Assembly (NCBI RefSeq): GCF_000621125.1
Contig: NZ_JHZC01000005.1
Span: forward strand, 310,001-374,000
Direction: 5' to 3'
Source of the DNA: Maribacter antarcticus DSM 21422
GTDB taxonomy: Bacteria; Bacteroidota; Bacteroidia; Flavobacteriales; Flavobacteriaceae
Length of the DNA stretch: 64,000 nucleotides
Shown: piece after piece, positions 43,287-53,705 of the stretch
How positions within the stretch are numbered: the first letter of the stretch is position 1
Layout: each line of letters opens with the position of its first letter
Made by a program: the position numbers and the translations under genes
The notes under the pieces: model-generated
What the model was told of the DNA's origin: nothing
What the model saw: the letters and a program-made list of their open reading frames with translations, nothing else
Database searches by the model: none

Positions 43287-44354
43287 CTACTCCGACTTAA
43301 TTGTTCGATTTAGCAGCATATAATCTGCCAATACGAGCGCTGTCATTGCCTCAACAATGGGAACGGCTCGTGGCACTACACAAGGATCGTGTCTTCCTTT
43401 GCCTTGGGTTTGCACTTTGTTCCCCTCCTTATCTATCGTCTCGTAACCTTGAATAACTGTGGCTACTGGCTTAAAAGCAATGTTAAAGTAAATATCCATT
43501 CCATTACTTATACCACCCTGTATACCACCACTATAGTTAGTTTTTGTAGTACCATCTGAATTGAATTGGTCGTTGTGTGCACTGCCTTTCATTTTTACCC
43601 CTTCAAAGCCGCTACCATATTCAAAACCTTTTACAGCATTGATAGATAACATAGCCTTCCCTAATTCGGCGTGAAGCTTATCGAATACGGGTTCTCCTAA
43701 ACCAACGGGTACATTTTTTGCTACACAGGTAATGATGCCACCAATGGTATCGCCTTCTTTTTTAATGGATTTGATATGTGCCTCCATTTTAGCGGCCATT
43801 TCGGGGTCTGGACAGCGTACAGGATTGGATTCGGTAAGGGATAAATCCAGTTCTCGATAGTCTTTTTCCAGTCTCAAATCGCCCACTTGGGTTACAAAGG
43901 CATTAATTTGTATTCCTTTTAAGAATTGCTTCGCGATGGCGCCTGCCACAACCCTACTAGCTGTTTCACGAGCAGAGCTACGTCCGCCTCCCCTATAATC
44001 CCTAAATCCGTATTTTTGGTCATACACATAGTCGGCATGTGATGGGCGGTAAGAATCTTTTATATGCCCATAATCCTTAGATTTCTGATTGGTGTTATGT
44101 ATAGCAAAGCCAATGGGTGTACCCGTAGTCTTACCTTCAAAAATACCTGAGAAAAATTCTACTTCATCCGCTTCTTTCCGCTGTGTTACTATAGCCGACT
44201 GCCCGGGTTTACGCCTATCCAAATCTTGTTGAATCGCCAATAAATCAAGTGTAATTCCAGACGGACAACCATCTATTACCCCACCAATCGCATTTCCATG
44301 TGATTCTCCGAACGTGCTTACCCTAAAAAGATTCCCAAAAGTGTTTCCTGCCAT
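43287..44354 (-). CDS. aroC: Chorismate synthase
   Basis: 355 residues. [19 protein letters not shown] opens the enzyme, [20 protein letters not shown] and [18 protein letters not shown] are FMN-binding signatures. It converts EPSP to chorismate with reduced FMN, the last common step of the shikimate pathway. Start ATG 44354. Monocistronic here. Confidence 0.97.
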   Translation of the reverse strand: MAGNTFGNLFRVSTFGESHGNAIGGVIDGCPSGITLDLLAIQQDLDRRKPGQSAIVTQRKEADEVEFFSGIFEGKTTGTPIGFAIHNTNQKSKDYGHIKDSYRPSHADYVYDQKYGFRDYRGGGRSSARETASRVVAGAIAKQFLKGIQINAFVTQVGDLRLEKDYRELDLSLTESNPVRCPDPEMAAKMEAHIKSIKKEGDTIGGIITCVAKNVPVGLGEPVFDKLHAELGKAMLSINAVKGFEYGSGFEGVKMKGSAHNDQFNSDGTTKTNYSGGIQGGISNGMDIYFNIAFKPVATVIQGYETIDKEGNKVQTQGKGRHDPCVVPRAVPIVEAMTALVLADYMLLNRTIKSE

Positions 44355-44545
44355 ACTTTAGTTAAATAAGTAGTTACAAATGTAATTTTTAAATGGTTTA
44401 AAGAAAAATTTACAGCTAGCTTAAACTTAAATTAACCTTTGCATGGTTTGATAAAGATTACTTAACCTTTAGATTAATATTAGATATTATCGCAGTTTAG
44501 GAATGAATATACCATAAGGTTTAATTTTACATACAAAACTATCCC

Positions 44546-45388
44546 TTGCGAAAAAGAAAACTTGAAATAGCGGTTATTTCTGATGTTCATTTGGGAACTC
44601 ATGGATGTTATGCGGATAATCTACTTGCTTATTTAAGTAGTATAAGCCCTAAAACGCTAATCTTGAATGGAGATATTTTAGATACTTGGGACTTTAAAAA
44701 AAGTTATTTCCCTCCATCTCATCTAAATGTCATTAAAAAATTTATTTCAATGGCCTCTGAAGGAACGGTCGTTTACTACCTTACCGGGAACCATGATAAC
44801 ATACCCTCCTCGCTAAGGCGAACAGCTTTTAAAAATATAATCTTCTGCAAGAGACTAGTATTGAATTTGAATGGAAAGAAAACATGGTTTATTCATGGAG
44901 CTATTTTTGATCTTACATTAGTAGATGCTAAATGGATAGCTAAACTTGGAACTTTAGGATTTGCCTTACTACTGAGGGTAAACAAACTCGTGTACCGGAT
45001 GCTAAAACGGAAAAAGCGGGATAACTATTTCCTTTCAGGGAAAGTTAAAGGGAATAAAGCATGGTCCAAGTATATTTCGGATTTTGAACATACCGTTACT
45101 GACCTTGCAGCCGATAATGGATATGATTGTGTTGTTTGTGGTCATATTAACGAACCTAAGAAAGAACATAGAGAAACACCGCAAGGCAATATTCTGTATT
45201 TAAATTCTGGGGATTGGGTAAAAAATCGCACAGCTTTGGAGTATTCCTTTAAAAGATGGAAATTATACCATAACAAAACTGACAAATTAGGTCCGTTTTT
45301 TGTAGACCCAGCATTAAAGCAATTGGACATCAACGCGATAATTAGTTCCATGAATTCAAAACCCCTAGCACCTATAAAGGGGGTGTAG
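44546..45388 (+). CDS. Metallophosphoesterase, LpxH-like (UDP-2,3-diacylglucosamine hydrolase type)
   Basis: 280 residues. Calcineurin-type metal ligands: SDVHLG (Asp13, His15), NGDILD, GNHD, FIHGA and CGHINEPK. The insert between GAIFD and the last His motif resembles LpxH2-type enzymes of Bacteroidota, which release lipid X in lipid A synthesis. The start is TTG 44546 (TTGCGAAAAAG), as no ATG lies near and DVHLG begins 12 residues later. No signal peptide; a cytoplasmic, membrane-peripheral location is expected. Confidence 0.85.
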   Translation: MRKRKLEIAVISDVHLGTHGCYADNLLAYLSSISPKTLILNGDILDTWDFKKSYFPPSHLNVIKKFISMASEGTVVYYLTGNHDNIPSSLRRTAFKNIIFCKRLVLNLNGKKTWFIHGAIFDLTLVDAKWIAKLGTLGFALLLRVNKLVYRMLKRKKRDNYFLSGKVKGNKAWSKYISDFEHTVTDLAADNGYDCVVCGHINEPKKEHRETPQGNILYLNSGDWVKNRTALEYSFKRWKLYHNKTDKLGPFFVDPALKQLDINAIISSMNSKPLAPIKGV

Positions 45389-45413
45389 CGTACTTTTCTT
45401 AACCAATCAAAAC

Positions 45414-48332
45414 CTACTCTACTTTTAATGCTTCTCGTAATATACTTACGGGATGTTTGGCAATTCGTTTTGTACCGTCGAATATTTGGTGTCTACAACT
45501 AGTGCCATTAGCGGCGATAATTGTATCCGGACTAGACTTTTTCACTGCCGGGAATAGTTTTAAGCCTCCGATTTTCATACTTATTTCGTAGTGTTCTTTC
45601 TCGTACCCAAAGGAACCTGCCATACCACAGCATCCTGACGGAATTATAGTAACCTTATAATTTTTGGGAAGGTTTAGTACATCAAAAGTTACTTTTTGAT
45701 TGCTCAAGGCTTTTTGGTGGCAATGATTATGAATTTTTATAACTTTTGCGGTTTCTGTAAACATAGCTGCATCCAGATGCCCCTTTTCTATCTCTTTTGC
45801 TAAAAACTCCTCTATCAAAAACGAGTGATTCGCGATACGTTGCGCGGAATCGCTATTTGTTGTTAGTCGTTTATATTCATCTCTAAAAGAAAGGATTGCA
45901 GAAGGTTCCAAGCCTAATATTGGCACCCCTTTTTCTGCAAATACTATCAATTCTTTACTGTTCTTTTCTGCTAGTGATTTAGCCTGCCTTAAAAAGCCCT
46001 TAGAAAGGTAGGTTCTACCACTTTCCGCATAATACAGTTCTACATCATATCCCAAATGCACTAATAAACCTATCGCGTCTTTACCCACTTCCACATCTAA
46101 GTAACGGGTAAACTCATCGATATATAAAATAACTTTTGATTTAGATACAATATATTGATTTTTATAATTTTGAAGTTCCTTATTAAAATTAAAACTATAA
46201 ACTTTCGGAAGGCTTCTTTCTTGAGCAACTCCACTCGTTTTTTTAACTAAGCCACTTAAAAATTCAGAAGTATAAACCGCATTAGTTAGTGCAGAAACGG
46301 CACTTCCCAAACGATTGAGTTTGGTATTATAAGCAAAAAGTTTGCTGCGTAGCGGATATCCATTTTGCTCTTGGTACTGATATAGAAACTCTGCTTTTAG
46401 CGTCGCAATGTCCACATTACTCGGACACTCGCTAGCGCAGGCTTTACAGCTAATGCAAAGATCAAAAACCTCTTTTAGTTCCTCGCTATCAAAACCATTG
46501 GTAGCCTTTTGAGGATTGGTCAGGAATTCGCGCAGTGCATTGGCCCTGCCCCTAGTGGTATCCTTTTCGTTTTTGGTTACATGGTAACTAGGACACATAC
46601 CCCCGGGCATGTTATGCGTTTTTCTGCAGTCTCCACTCCCATTGCATTTCTCTGCGGCCTTAAGGATACCTTCGCTATCGGAGAAATCCATCAAGGTTTT
46701 AATATCCGGTTCTTTTCTATCAATAGCATACCTAAAAGATTCGTCCATTGGGTAGGCATCTACTATTTTTCCTGGGTTTAAAATATTGTTTGGGTCAAAA
46801 TAGGATTTAATCCGTCGTAATAGTTCATAATTTTTATCCCCAATCATAAGGGGAATAAACTCGGCACGCACAATTCCGTCGCCATGCTCCCCACTAAAAG
46901 AGCCTTTGTATTTCTTAGTCAACTTGGCAACGTCGGTGGTGATGTTCTTAAAAAGTGCTACATCATGAGATTTTTTTAGATTTAAAATAGGTCTTAAGTG
47001 AAGCTCCCCTGCTCCTGCGTGGGCATAATAGACCGCTTTTTGGTCGTAACCCTTCATTATTTGGGTAAACTCACCTATGAATTCCTTTAAGTCTTCTACT
47101 GCTACAGCAGTGTCCTCAATACAAGCAACGGCCTTCCTATCGCCTACGATATTACCCAGCAAACCCAATCCTGCTTTTCTAAGTTCTATGGCCTTGCCAA
47201 TATCGGCACCAAAAAGTACCGGCTGTGCGTAGCTAAGTCCAGAATTTTCAATTGTCTTCGTGACTTTTAAAATACTTTCTTTCAACTCACTCTCGCTATG
47301 GGCACTGATTTGCAACATCAGAAGCGCCTCAGGATCTCCATCGACAAAAAAGCGATTTGCCATTTGCGCTCTATTATTTTTAGTACAGTCTAAAATCACC
47401 TTATCCATCATCTCGCATAATTGCAAGGGGTGTTTCATTACGGGCGCCACATCCAAAAGGCAATCTTCTAGCGATTTGTAGTGGGCAACAATCATCGCGG
47501 AAAGCGGAGGTGGCAAATCGTCTAATTGAAACGTGATTTCTGTAGTAAAAGCTAAAGTCCCTTCGCTTCCACACAGCAATTTTGCCAGATTAATGCTGTC
47601 CTCTTTACCACCAAAATGTACAGATTTCAATAGTTCGTCTACCGCATAACCCGTATTTCTACGATGGATTTCAGGCTTTGGAAATTCAGCAATTATTTCT
47701 TGCGCTATGGTATTATCTGATAACTCTTTATGTATTTTTTTATAAATTGATGCTTCAACTGATTCTTCTTTCAGTTTATTGGAATATGACAGCTCTGAAA
47801 GTGATTCGAAGTATGCAATACTTCCGTCCGAAAGTACTGTGTTCATTGCAACCACTTTATCTCGGGTAACCCCATATTGTATAGAAGTGGTGCCAGAAGA
47901 ATTATTACCTACCATTCCACCCATCATGCATCTATTAGAGGTAGATGTGTTTGGGCCGAAAAAGAGTCCAAAAGGTTTTAGGTATTGATTTAGTTCATCC
48001 CTTATTACTCCCGGCTGAACGGTTACTTGCCTTTTTTCTTCATCCAAATGCAGGATTTTTGTGAAATGTTTGGAGACATCTACAACAATACCTTCTCCCA
48101 CACATTGCCCCGCTAACGAGGTTCCTGCAGTTCTAGGAATCAAACCTATCTTATGGGTATTGGCAAACGCAACAAGTTTTTGAATATCGGCAACAGTTTT
48201 GGGAAAGGCCACAGCCATAGGCATTTTACGGTATACCGATGCATCGGTAGCATATAAGGTTTTTGACAATGTATCTATCTGCAATGTCCCTTCAAGCTCC
48301 TTAGATAATGGGAAAAGTATACTTTTATTCAA
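45414..48332 (-). CDS. FAD-linked oxidase fused to Fe-S (CCG) domain, D-lactate/2-hydroxyacid dehydrogenase type (YdiJ-like)
   Basis: 972 residues with three parts. FAD-binding PCMH domain (about 40-270: PRTAGTSLAGQCVGEG, NNSSGTTSIQYG), FAD-oxidase C-terminal domain (to about 530: GEHGDGIVRAEF), and an Fe-S part: CNGSGDC plus CISCKACASECPSN clusters, then CCG domains (HNHCHQKAL, PSGCCGMAGSFG). Fusion of GlcD- and GlcF-like halves as in YdiJ. It oxidises D-lactate or D-2-hydroxyglutarate, passing electrons to quinone. Single gene. Confidence 0.93.
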   Translation of the reverse strand: MNKSILFPLSKELEGTLQIDTLSKTLYATDASVYRKMPMAVAFPKTVADIQKLVAFANTHKIGLIPRTAGTSLAGQCVGEGIVVDVSKHFTKILHLDEEKRQVTVQPGVIRDELNQYLKPFGLFFGPNTSTSNRCMMGGMVGNNSSGTTSIQYGVTRDKVVAMNTVLSDGSIAYFESLSELSYSNKLKEESVEASIYKKIHKELSDNTIAQEIIAEFPKPEIHRRNTGYAVDELLKSVHFGGKEDSINLAKLLCGSEGTLAFTTEITFQLDDLPPPLSAMIVAHYKSLEDCLLDVAPVMKHPLQLCEMMDKVILDCTKNNRAQMANRFFVDGDPEALLMLQISAHSESELKESILKVTKTIENSGLSYAQPVLFGADIGKAIELRKAGLGLLGNIVGDRKAVACIEDTAVAVEDLKEFIGEFTQIMKGYDQKAVYYAHAGAGELHLRPILNLKKSHDVALFKNITTDVAKLTKKYKGSFSGEHGDGIVRAEFIPLMIGDKNYELLRRIKSYFDPNNILNPGKIVDAYPMDESFRYAIDRKEPDIKTLMDFSDSEGILKAAEKCNGSGDCRKTHNMPGGMCPSYHVTKNEKDTTRGRANALREFLTNPQKATNGFDSEELKEVFDLCISCKACASECPSNVDIATLKAEFLYQYQEQNGYPLRSKLFAYNTKLNRLGSAVSALTNAVYTSEFLSGLVKKTSGVAQERSLPKVYSFNFNKELQNYKNQYIVSKSKVILYIDEFTRYLDVEVGKDAIGLLVHLGYDVELYYAESGRTYLSKGFLRQAKSLAEKNSKELIVFAEKGVPILGLEPSAILSFRDEYKRLTTNSDSAQRIANHSFLIEEFLAKEIEKGHLDAAMFTETAKVIKIHNHCHQKALSNQKVTFDVLNLPKNYKVTIIPSGCCGMAGSFGYEKEHYEISMKIGGLKLFPAVKKSSPDTIIAANGTSCRHQIFDGTKRIAKHPVSILREALKVE

Positions 48333-48372
48333 AGTGGCACAATTTTGGTTACAAAATTAAGTTTTATTGTGT

Positions 48373-48402
48373 GAGCTATCAATGAGAACGGCTCATTTTT
48401 TA
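48373..48402 (+). promoter_or_regulatory. Candidate leader attenuator before the OM barrel gene
   Basis: AATGAG (48381-48386) pairs with CTCATT (48392-48397), followed by TTTTTA: terminator-like. TGAGC (48372-48376) can instead pair with GCTCA (48391-48395), which would block that hairpin. No plus-strand gene precedes it, so a regulatory leader is possible. Confidence 0.35.
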
Positions 48403-48425
48403 TTCATTAATTAAATCAGGAACAT

Positions 48426-48917
48426 ATGAAAATGTTAAAATCGTTTACGGTTATTATTTTATTAGCTGGGGTTTCTCTGAGTGCGCAAAGTATTTCGAAT
48501 CATGCATTGGGTTTGAGATTAGGCGATAGCAACGGATTTGGTGCTGAAATCTCTTACCAAAAATCTCTTACCAATACAAATAGGGTAGAAGTTGATTTGG
48601 GTTGGCGAGACAGTAGAAATTTTAGTGCGTTTAAATTAGCAGGCCTTTACCAATGGGTAAGACCTATAGAAGGTGATTTTAATTGGTATTATGGCGTTGG
48701 TGGTGGACTTGGAAGTGCAGATTTTTCGAATATTCCTAATAATGATGTGGGGGGGCTGTTTATTTTCGGAGCGGGTAATATCGGTATTGAATATGATTTT
48801 GATATTCCGTTAATCATTTCTCTTGATTTTAGACCAGAAATTGGTTTGGTAGGTTACGACGGTTTTTCCGATACATTTGATTTTGATATTGGTTTAGGTG
48901 TACGCTACCAATTTTAA
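48426..48917 (+). CDS. Outer-membrane beta-barrel protein, small
   Basis: 163 residues. Signal peptide MKMLKSFTVIILLAGVSLSAQ. The mature part alternates beta-strands with glycines and aromatics (LGLRLGDSNGFGAEISYQ, RVEVDLGWRD, WYYGVGGGLGSADF) and ends VRYQF, a C-terminal Phe typical of BAM substrates. About eight strands. Function unknown. A strong terminator follows. Confidence 0.88.
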   Translation: MKMLKSFTVIILLAGVSLSAQSISNHALGLRLGDSNGFGAEISYQKSLTNTNRVEVDLGWRDSRNFSAFKLAGLYQWVRPIEGDFNWYYGVGGGLGSADFSNIPNNDVGGLFIFGAGNIGIEYDFDIPLIISLDFRPEIGLVGYDGFSDTFDFDIGLGVRYQF

Positions 48918-48937
48918 ACGCAATATAACATAGATTT

Positions 48938-48974
48938 AAAAAGCTACTGCCCAAGGGCAGGTAGCTTTTTTTTA
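48938..48974 (+). terminator. Intrinsic terminator of the OM barrel gene
   Basis: AAAAGCTACTGCCC pairs with GGGCAGGTAGCTTTT with a single bulged G, loop AA, followed by eight or more T. Confidence 0.92.
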
Positions 48975-49016
48975 TGCATTTATATACCTACTTTTGGCGT
49001 TTAAATTAATAATTTT

Positions 49017-50150
49017 ATGAGAAATAGTTTATTACTATTAGCGGTTCTGATTATCACATTAAGCTGTAGTCAAAATCCAAAAAGTTACACAATCAACGGA
49101 GAATTGAGAGGAGAACTTGAAGAAGGTACTCAAGTCTTTCTAAAAAAAACAGGAGATAATGGTCAGCCTATTGAATTAGACACTGCCCTACTCGTTAACG
49201 GAACGTTTCAGTTTAAAGGAACTCGTAATACACCAGACCTGCATTATATTTTTGTTGAGGAATTACAAGGCTATACCGCTATTGTGTTAGAAAATGGAAT
49301 TATTAACTTTAGCGCACAAAAAGATAGTTTGGGCTTTGCCACCGTAGATGGAACAATACAGAACGAAATTTTCTTCGATTATTTAGAACAATCTAGGGAG
49401 CTTTCACAACAAGCAAGGTCGATACAAGAGGATATGCAAAAGGCAAGCAATGTTGCTGGCGGAGACGCAACCATTGCGGCTCTTAATGACGAAATGCAAG
49501 AGCTACAAGAAGAATACAAGACCTACGAACTCGATTTTATCAAAAACAATCCAAATGCGTTAATTTCTGCATTACTGCTAGATAGGATAATTTCAATGAA
49601 TACTGTTGAAATCGACGAAGTACAGGCAATGTTTGATGGACTTTCCCAAGAAATAAAGGACACGACTCCGGGTAAAAAGGTGATTGAATTGTTAGCGAAA
49701 AAAAAGATTTCTGAAGAAGCAAGCAAGAATACCGCAGTAGGCGAAAAAGCTCCAGCGTTTTCAGGCCCTAACCCAGATGGGGAAATAATTGCTCTAAATG
49801 ATGTTATGGGAAAAGTTACCCTTATCGATTTTTGGGCTGCTTGGTGCAAACCATGTAGAGCCGAAAATCCAAATATAGTTTCTGTGTATGAAAAATACCA
49901 TGACAAGGGGCTCAATGTTATAGGGGTTTCCTTAGACCGAACTGCCGACGCTTGGAAAAAGGCTATAGTAGACGACGGATTGAGTTGGAATCACATTTCC
50001 AATATCGCTTATTTTAATGATGAAATTGCAAAAATGTATAGTGTGAAGGCTATACCTGCTGCTTTTTTACTAGATGAAAATGGTGTAATCGTAGCCAAAA
50101 ATCTTAGAGGACCAGAACTAGAAGCTAAGGTTTCAGAGCTTTTAGACTAA
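49017..50150 (+). CDS. TlpA/DUF4369 thioredoxin-like lipoprotein
   Basis: 377 residues. Lipoprotein signal ending IITLSC. DUF4369 domain (about 24-230: YTINGELRG, GTQVFLKK, DLHYIFVEE), a helical linker, and a C-terminal thioredoxin domain with FWAAWCKPC (Cys276, Cys279) and IPAAFLLDENG. Typical Bacteroidota periplasmic thiol-disulfide protein. Monocistronic with its own terminator. Confidence 0.93.
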   Translation: MRNSLLLLAVLIITLSCSQNPKSYTINGELRGELEEGTQVFLKKTGDNGQPIELDTALLVNGTFQFKGTRNTPDLHYIFVEELQGYTAIVLENGIINFSAQKDSLGFATVDGTIQNEIFFDYLEQSRELSQQARSIQEDMQKASNVAGGDATIAALNDEMQELQEEYKTYELDFIKNNPNALISALLLDRIISMNTVEIDEVQAMFDGLSQEIKDTTPGKKVIELLAKKKISEEASKNTAVGEKAPAFSGPNPDGEIIALNDVMGKVTLIDFWAAWCKPCRAENPNIVSVYEKYHDKGLNVIGVSLDRTADAWKKAIVDDGLSWNHISNIAYFNDEIAKMYSVKAIPAAFLLDENGVIVAKNLRGPELEAKVSELLD

Positions 50151-50166
50151 CTCTTTTTTAAATTTA

Positions 50167-50204
50167 AAAGTCCCTAGCAACGCGTTGTTGCTAGGGACTT
50201 TTTT
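50167..50204 (+). terminator. Intrinsic terminator of the TlpA/DUF4369 gene
   Basis: AAAAGTCCCTAGCAA pairs perfectly with TTGCTAGGGACTTTT and is followed by a T-run. It also lies just past the end of the minus-strand LVIVD relic, which may share it. Confidence 0.93.
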
Positions 50205-50222
50205 ATGCACTATTGGGTTTTT

Positions 50223-51861
50223 TTAGAACGTGTTCTTGATATCCCTAAAAGATTCAGCTACTGTTGTGCTTCCGTTTTTGTTCACAGAACCAAAAATATT
50301 TACCATCGAATTCTCTCCTACAAATTCAATAATGGCTCCGTCATTGAGGTTAAGGTTTCCATAAATGGTGAGAGTACCTTCAACTCTAAGGTAGCGCCCG
50401 CATTTACATTCACCTCCTTTCGTTTATTGTTTCGACCTACCACAAAGGTACCATTCATCTCAAAAAGAGAATCGGTATTAAGGTTAGCATCATTTTTAAC
50501 CGTCCAAGAACCACATAACAATAAAGAACCTGACACATTAAAATTATTAAATCTTTTTGCTCCTCTATAGGACAAATCTTGATTATTGTTCACGCTTAAA
50601 TTAGAATTTCCACTGTATACAGATAAATCTGCACAACGGTTCACTAAGCTCGCATCTGGCCTATTTAGTTTAATAATTTGTAATCCTTCCTTACTGGAAG
50701 CCGCAAAGATATAACCGTCCTTTGAGGCCACATAATTAATAGAACCTTCTATTTGGATAACGCCAACAAGGCTGGTACTGTTTTGCTGCTCCTCTGAAAG
50801 GCAAAGACCAGCCCCACCGTTTGCCATAAGCAATACTTCTTGGTTTGTAGCTACGGCATTCGTTACTACGTCTACATCATCAACATTATCTGGGTTAAGC
50901 AGAATAGGGATATATTTTGCAAAAGAACCTGTATCGGAATTGTATACCCCAGCTCCGTTAGAACCTTCGGCAACGACAATATTTTCTCCTGAAAAATCTA
51001 TAGTTCTTTTGGTGTTGTTACCAAAATCAGAATTAATTGGAATATCCCTTATAGAGTTTAAGTTCCCATCTAAAATACTAATTCCTTGGCTCGCATCTAA
51101 GACAGCAATTCTATTGTCCCTTACGGCAACAGAACGTAAATCCATAAATGGTGCTTCCTTAGTCGGTGTAAGATCTGCTTTATTATAAATTGAAACAAAG
51201 CCTTCACGACCGCTGGTAACCAGCACTTCATTGGAAGTTACAGCGATATCCGCGGCATTATGTCCTTCTTGAAACCCATAAAGGATTCCTGCATCCAAAT
51301 TAATTCTTCCATTAGCCGTTTGTAGTTTGGCAACAAATGAGTTTGCAGTAGCTCTTACAGATTTTTCCGAGTCAACGCCACCAGCTAAATATATCTATTA
51401 TCATATTTTATGGCATTACTATCCGCATTTACATAATAGAGCCTAGCGGTAACCCTTGGGTTATTAGGATTGCTAACGTTTATTACATCTATGCCTCCAA
51501 CATAACCAGCTTCTGCGGTATTGTAGCAAACGTAGGCATGCACCCGATAAACATCTACATGCGGATCGGTTAGGCTATTTCCTCCGTTAAAAGAAGGTAC
51601 ATCTATTTGGGCAACTAAGGCAAGCGGATGATCGCCAGCTAAATCATTTTTACATGTCAAATAGGACTTACCAGCTATATTTTCTTCATCGTAAATAGCT
51701 AAAACTCCTGCTTTATCAAAAACAACACTATTTTCTAGAAGGGTTTCATTGGTTTCCATGATAAGATTGCTTTTTTCAACATCTTAGAAAAACGTAGTTT
51801 CATCGCTGCAAGAAGTATAAACTAAAACGAATAAAACTATAAGTAAAGGTAACTTTTTCGT
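50223..51861 (-). pseudogene. Broken LVIVD-repeat lipoprotein gene
   Basis: One ~545-codon gene with four visible lesions. The start codon is ACG at 51861 (ATG expected; ACG AAA AAG TTA = (M)KKL), before the signal LPLLIVLFVLVYTSC. TAA at 51784-51786 stops the frame after SDETTFF. A frameshift near 51398 separates GGIDVINVSNPNNP from YLAGGVDSEKSVRATANSF. Another near 50372 separates GATLELK from EGTLTIYGNLNLNDGA, and the frame then ends INTF-like at 50223. The family is a surface beta-propeller of unknown function. All pieces still match, so decay is recent. Confidence 0.88.
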
Positions 51862-51997
51862 GTTGCAACAAAGATTTGATATTAAGTCCAGTAAGAACGA
51901 AACACTATCTTTCAACACCTAAGAGTCTTGCCTTTTTCGATGAAGTACATACTTTACGTCAAAATTTAATCTAAAAAATAAGTCTTTTCCTATACGA

Positions 51998-52648
51998 TTA
52001 TATTTTCCCTGCCCTTGCCAGCACAAACAGAAGAACTATCGGCAAGGCTAATATGACCATCATAAAGGTATCCGTAACCAAAAGAGAAGGCATAAATATA
52101 ATTGTACTTAAATAGCCACCAACGGCACCACCAAAATGAGCGGTATGTCCAATGTTTCCAAGTCTACTTTTCATACCATATATAGAATATAGCAAATATC
52201 CGATTCCTAAAATATATGCTGGTAACGGAATTGGGATGAACATAATACCTAATTGCATCTCTGGCTCCAATAAAATAGCGGCATAAAGAATACCCGTTAC
52301 TGCGCCACTTGCGCCAACTGCACTATAATAGGGCTCGTCTTTATGAAAAAAAAGTGCTAGAAGACTGCCTCCTACAAGACTTACAAAATATATAATTAAG
52401 AATTTTATAGAACCAAACCCACCAATGACAACATCGGCAAAAAAGTAGAGCGTAAACATGTTAAAGAACAAATGAGAAATATCTACATGAAGAAAACCTG
52501 ATGTTAACATGCGTTCTTTCTGTCCCGATTTTATGGCACCGATACCGAACTTGTATCGGTCAAAAAAATAAGTATCATTGAATCCCTTTAAGGAAACAAT
52601 GACATTAGCAGCAATTATAGCCATAGTGGCTACACTTAGGTTGTTCAT
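51998..52648 (-). CDS. Rhomboid-family intramembrane serine protease
   Basis: 216 residues, six membrane helices. Catalytic Ser114 in GASGAVTG and His171 in HTAHFGGAVGG; HLFFNMFTLY (His59, Asn63) stabilises the oxyanion. It cleaves membrane-protein helices. Start ATG 52648 (MNNLSVATMAII). Divergent from the acyltransferase gene across only 57 bases. Confidence 0.94.
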   Translation of the reverse strand: MNNLSVATMAIIAANVIVSLKGFNDTYFFDRYKFGIGAIKSGQKERMLTSGFLHVDISHLFFNMFTLYFFADVVIGGFGSIKFLIIYFVSLVGGSLLALFFHKDEPYYSAVGASGAVTGILYAAILLEPEMQLGIMFIPIPLPAYILGIGYLLYSIYGMKSRLGNIGHTAHFGGAVGGYLSTIIFMPSLLVTDTFMMVILALPIVLLFVLARAGKI

Positions 52649-52680
52649 GTTTAAAGCTTATAATTCGCATCAAATATAGC

Positions 52681-52688
52681 TATATTTG
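52681..52688 (+). promoter_or_regulatory. -7 promoter box for the acyltransferase gene
   Basis: TATATTTG fits TAnnTTTG exactly and lies 17 bases before ATG 52706. It overlaps the alternative GTG 52688, which argues against that start. Confidence 0.55.
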
Positions 52689-52705
52689 TGCTTATAATTC
52701 AGCAT

Positions 52706-53602
52706 ATGCAGCTACTGGCGTTTATCTTACTATATCCCTTTTTATGGTTGATTTCCATCTTGCCACATCGCTTGTTTTACAGTTTTTCAGATGTAGTATT
52801 TTTCTTTGTTTATCATATTTTTGGTTATCGTAGAACGGTTGTAAGAAATAATTTAGAGCTTATCTTTCCTAAAAAAAAGACCAATGAAATTGATAGGCTA
52901 GAAAAAGATTTTTTTAAACATATGTGTGATATGTTTCTCGAAACTATCAAAACAATGTCCCTAAGCAAGGAACAGGTTCGTAAAAAATATAATGTTTTAA
53001 ATATTGACGTTCTAAAGGCACTAGAAAAAGAGCGTAGCATTCTTATCGTTTGCTCTCATTATGCTAATTGGGAATGGAATGTGAGTATTAATAATTACGT
53101 AAATTCCAAAGGATACGCAGTCTATCAGAAAATCACCAATAAATATTTTGATACGTTTATACGTAAAGTGCGTGCAAGATGGAACACAACGCTTATAAAC
53201 CAACGAGAGACCGTAAAAACGGTTGTCCGAGATAAAAGAGATGGTGTGACTGGAATTTTTGGTTTGGTAAGTGATCAGTCACCACAACGCCATCGAGCTC
53301 AATATTGGTCTGAGTTTATGGGTATAAAGGTTCCTGTGTTTAATGGAGCAGAAACGATGGCCAGAAAATTGGATTTGGCCGTTGTCTTCCTTAAGGTCAG
53401 CAAAGTGAAACGAGGGTATTACCAGGCTGAATTTATAACCATTGCAGAACGAGGGAGAGAAACTGAAGAAAATGAAATTACGGAGGCGTTTTTACGACTT
53501 ACCGAGCGACAGATTAAAGAAAAACCCGAATATTATTTTTGGACTCATAAACGATGGAAGCACAGAGGCAAGCAACCCGCTCCCTTTGCCAAAACTACCT
53601 AG
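52706..53602 (+). CDS. Lipid A lauroyl-type acyltransferase (LpxL/HtrB family)
   Basis: 298 residues from ATG 52706 (MQLLAFILLYPFLW); an upstream GTG overlaps the promoter box. One N-terminal membrane anchor; catalytic HYANWEW follows the HxxxxE acyltransferase pattern; FGLVSDQSPQRHRAQYW and FNGAETMARKLDLAVV are family blocks. It adds a secondary acyl chain to lipid A at the inner membrane, using acyl-ACP. Single gene. Confidence 0.93.
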   Translation: MQLLAFILLYPFLWLISILPHRLFYSFSDVVFFFVYHIFGYRRTVVRNNLELIFPKKKTNEIDRLEKDFFKHMCDMFLETIKTMSLSKEQVRKKYNVLNIDVLKALEKERSILIVCSHYANWEWNVSINNYVNSKGYAVYQKITNKYFDTFIRKVRARWNTTLINQRETVKTVVRDKRDGVTGIFGLVSDQSPQRHRAQYWSEFMGIKVPVFNGAETMARKLDLAVVFLKVSKVKRGYYQAEFITIAERGRETEENEITEAFLRLTERQIKEKPEYYFWTHKRWKHRGKQPAPFAKTT

Positions 53603-53705
53603 TGTCTAAGCGATATTTCTGTTACTTAGCGTAACCGTTTTAACTACAATTTCTTTACATTTAGAGTTGCTTTATTAAATACGTGATTATCTTAACTACT
53701 GATCT

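Noticed and set aside
51385-51759. Separate small gene METNET...
   Set aside because: It continues in frame (across a TAA) from a lipoprotein signal and is followed after a frameshift by the rest of the LVIVD protein; a fragment, not a gene.
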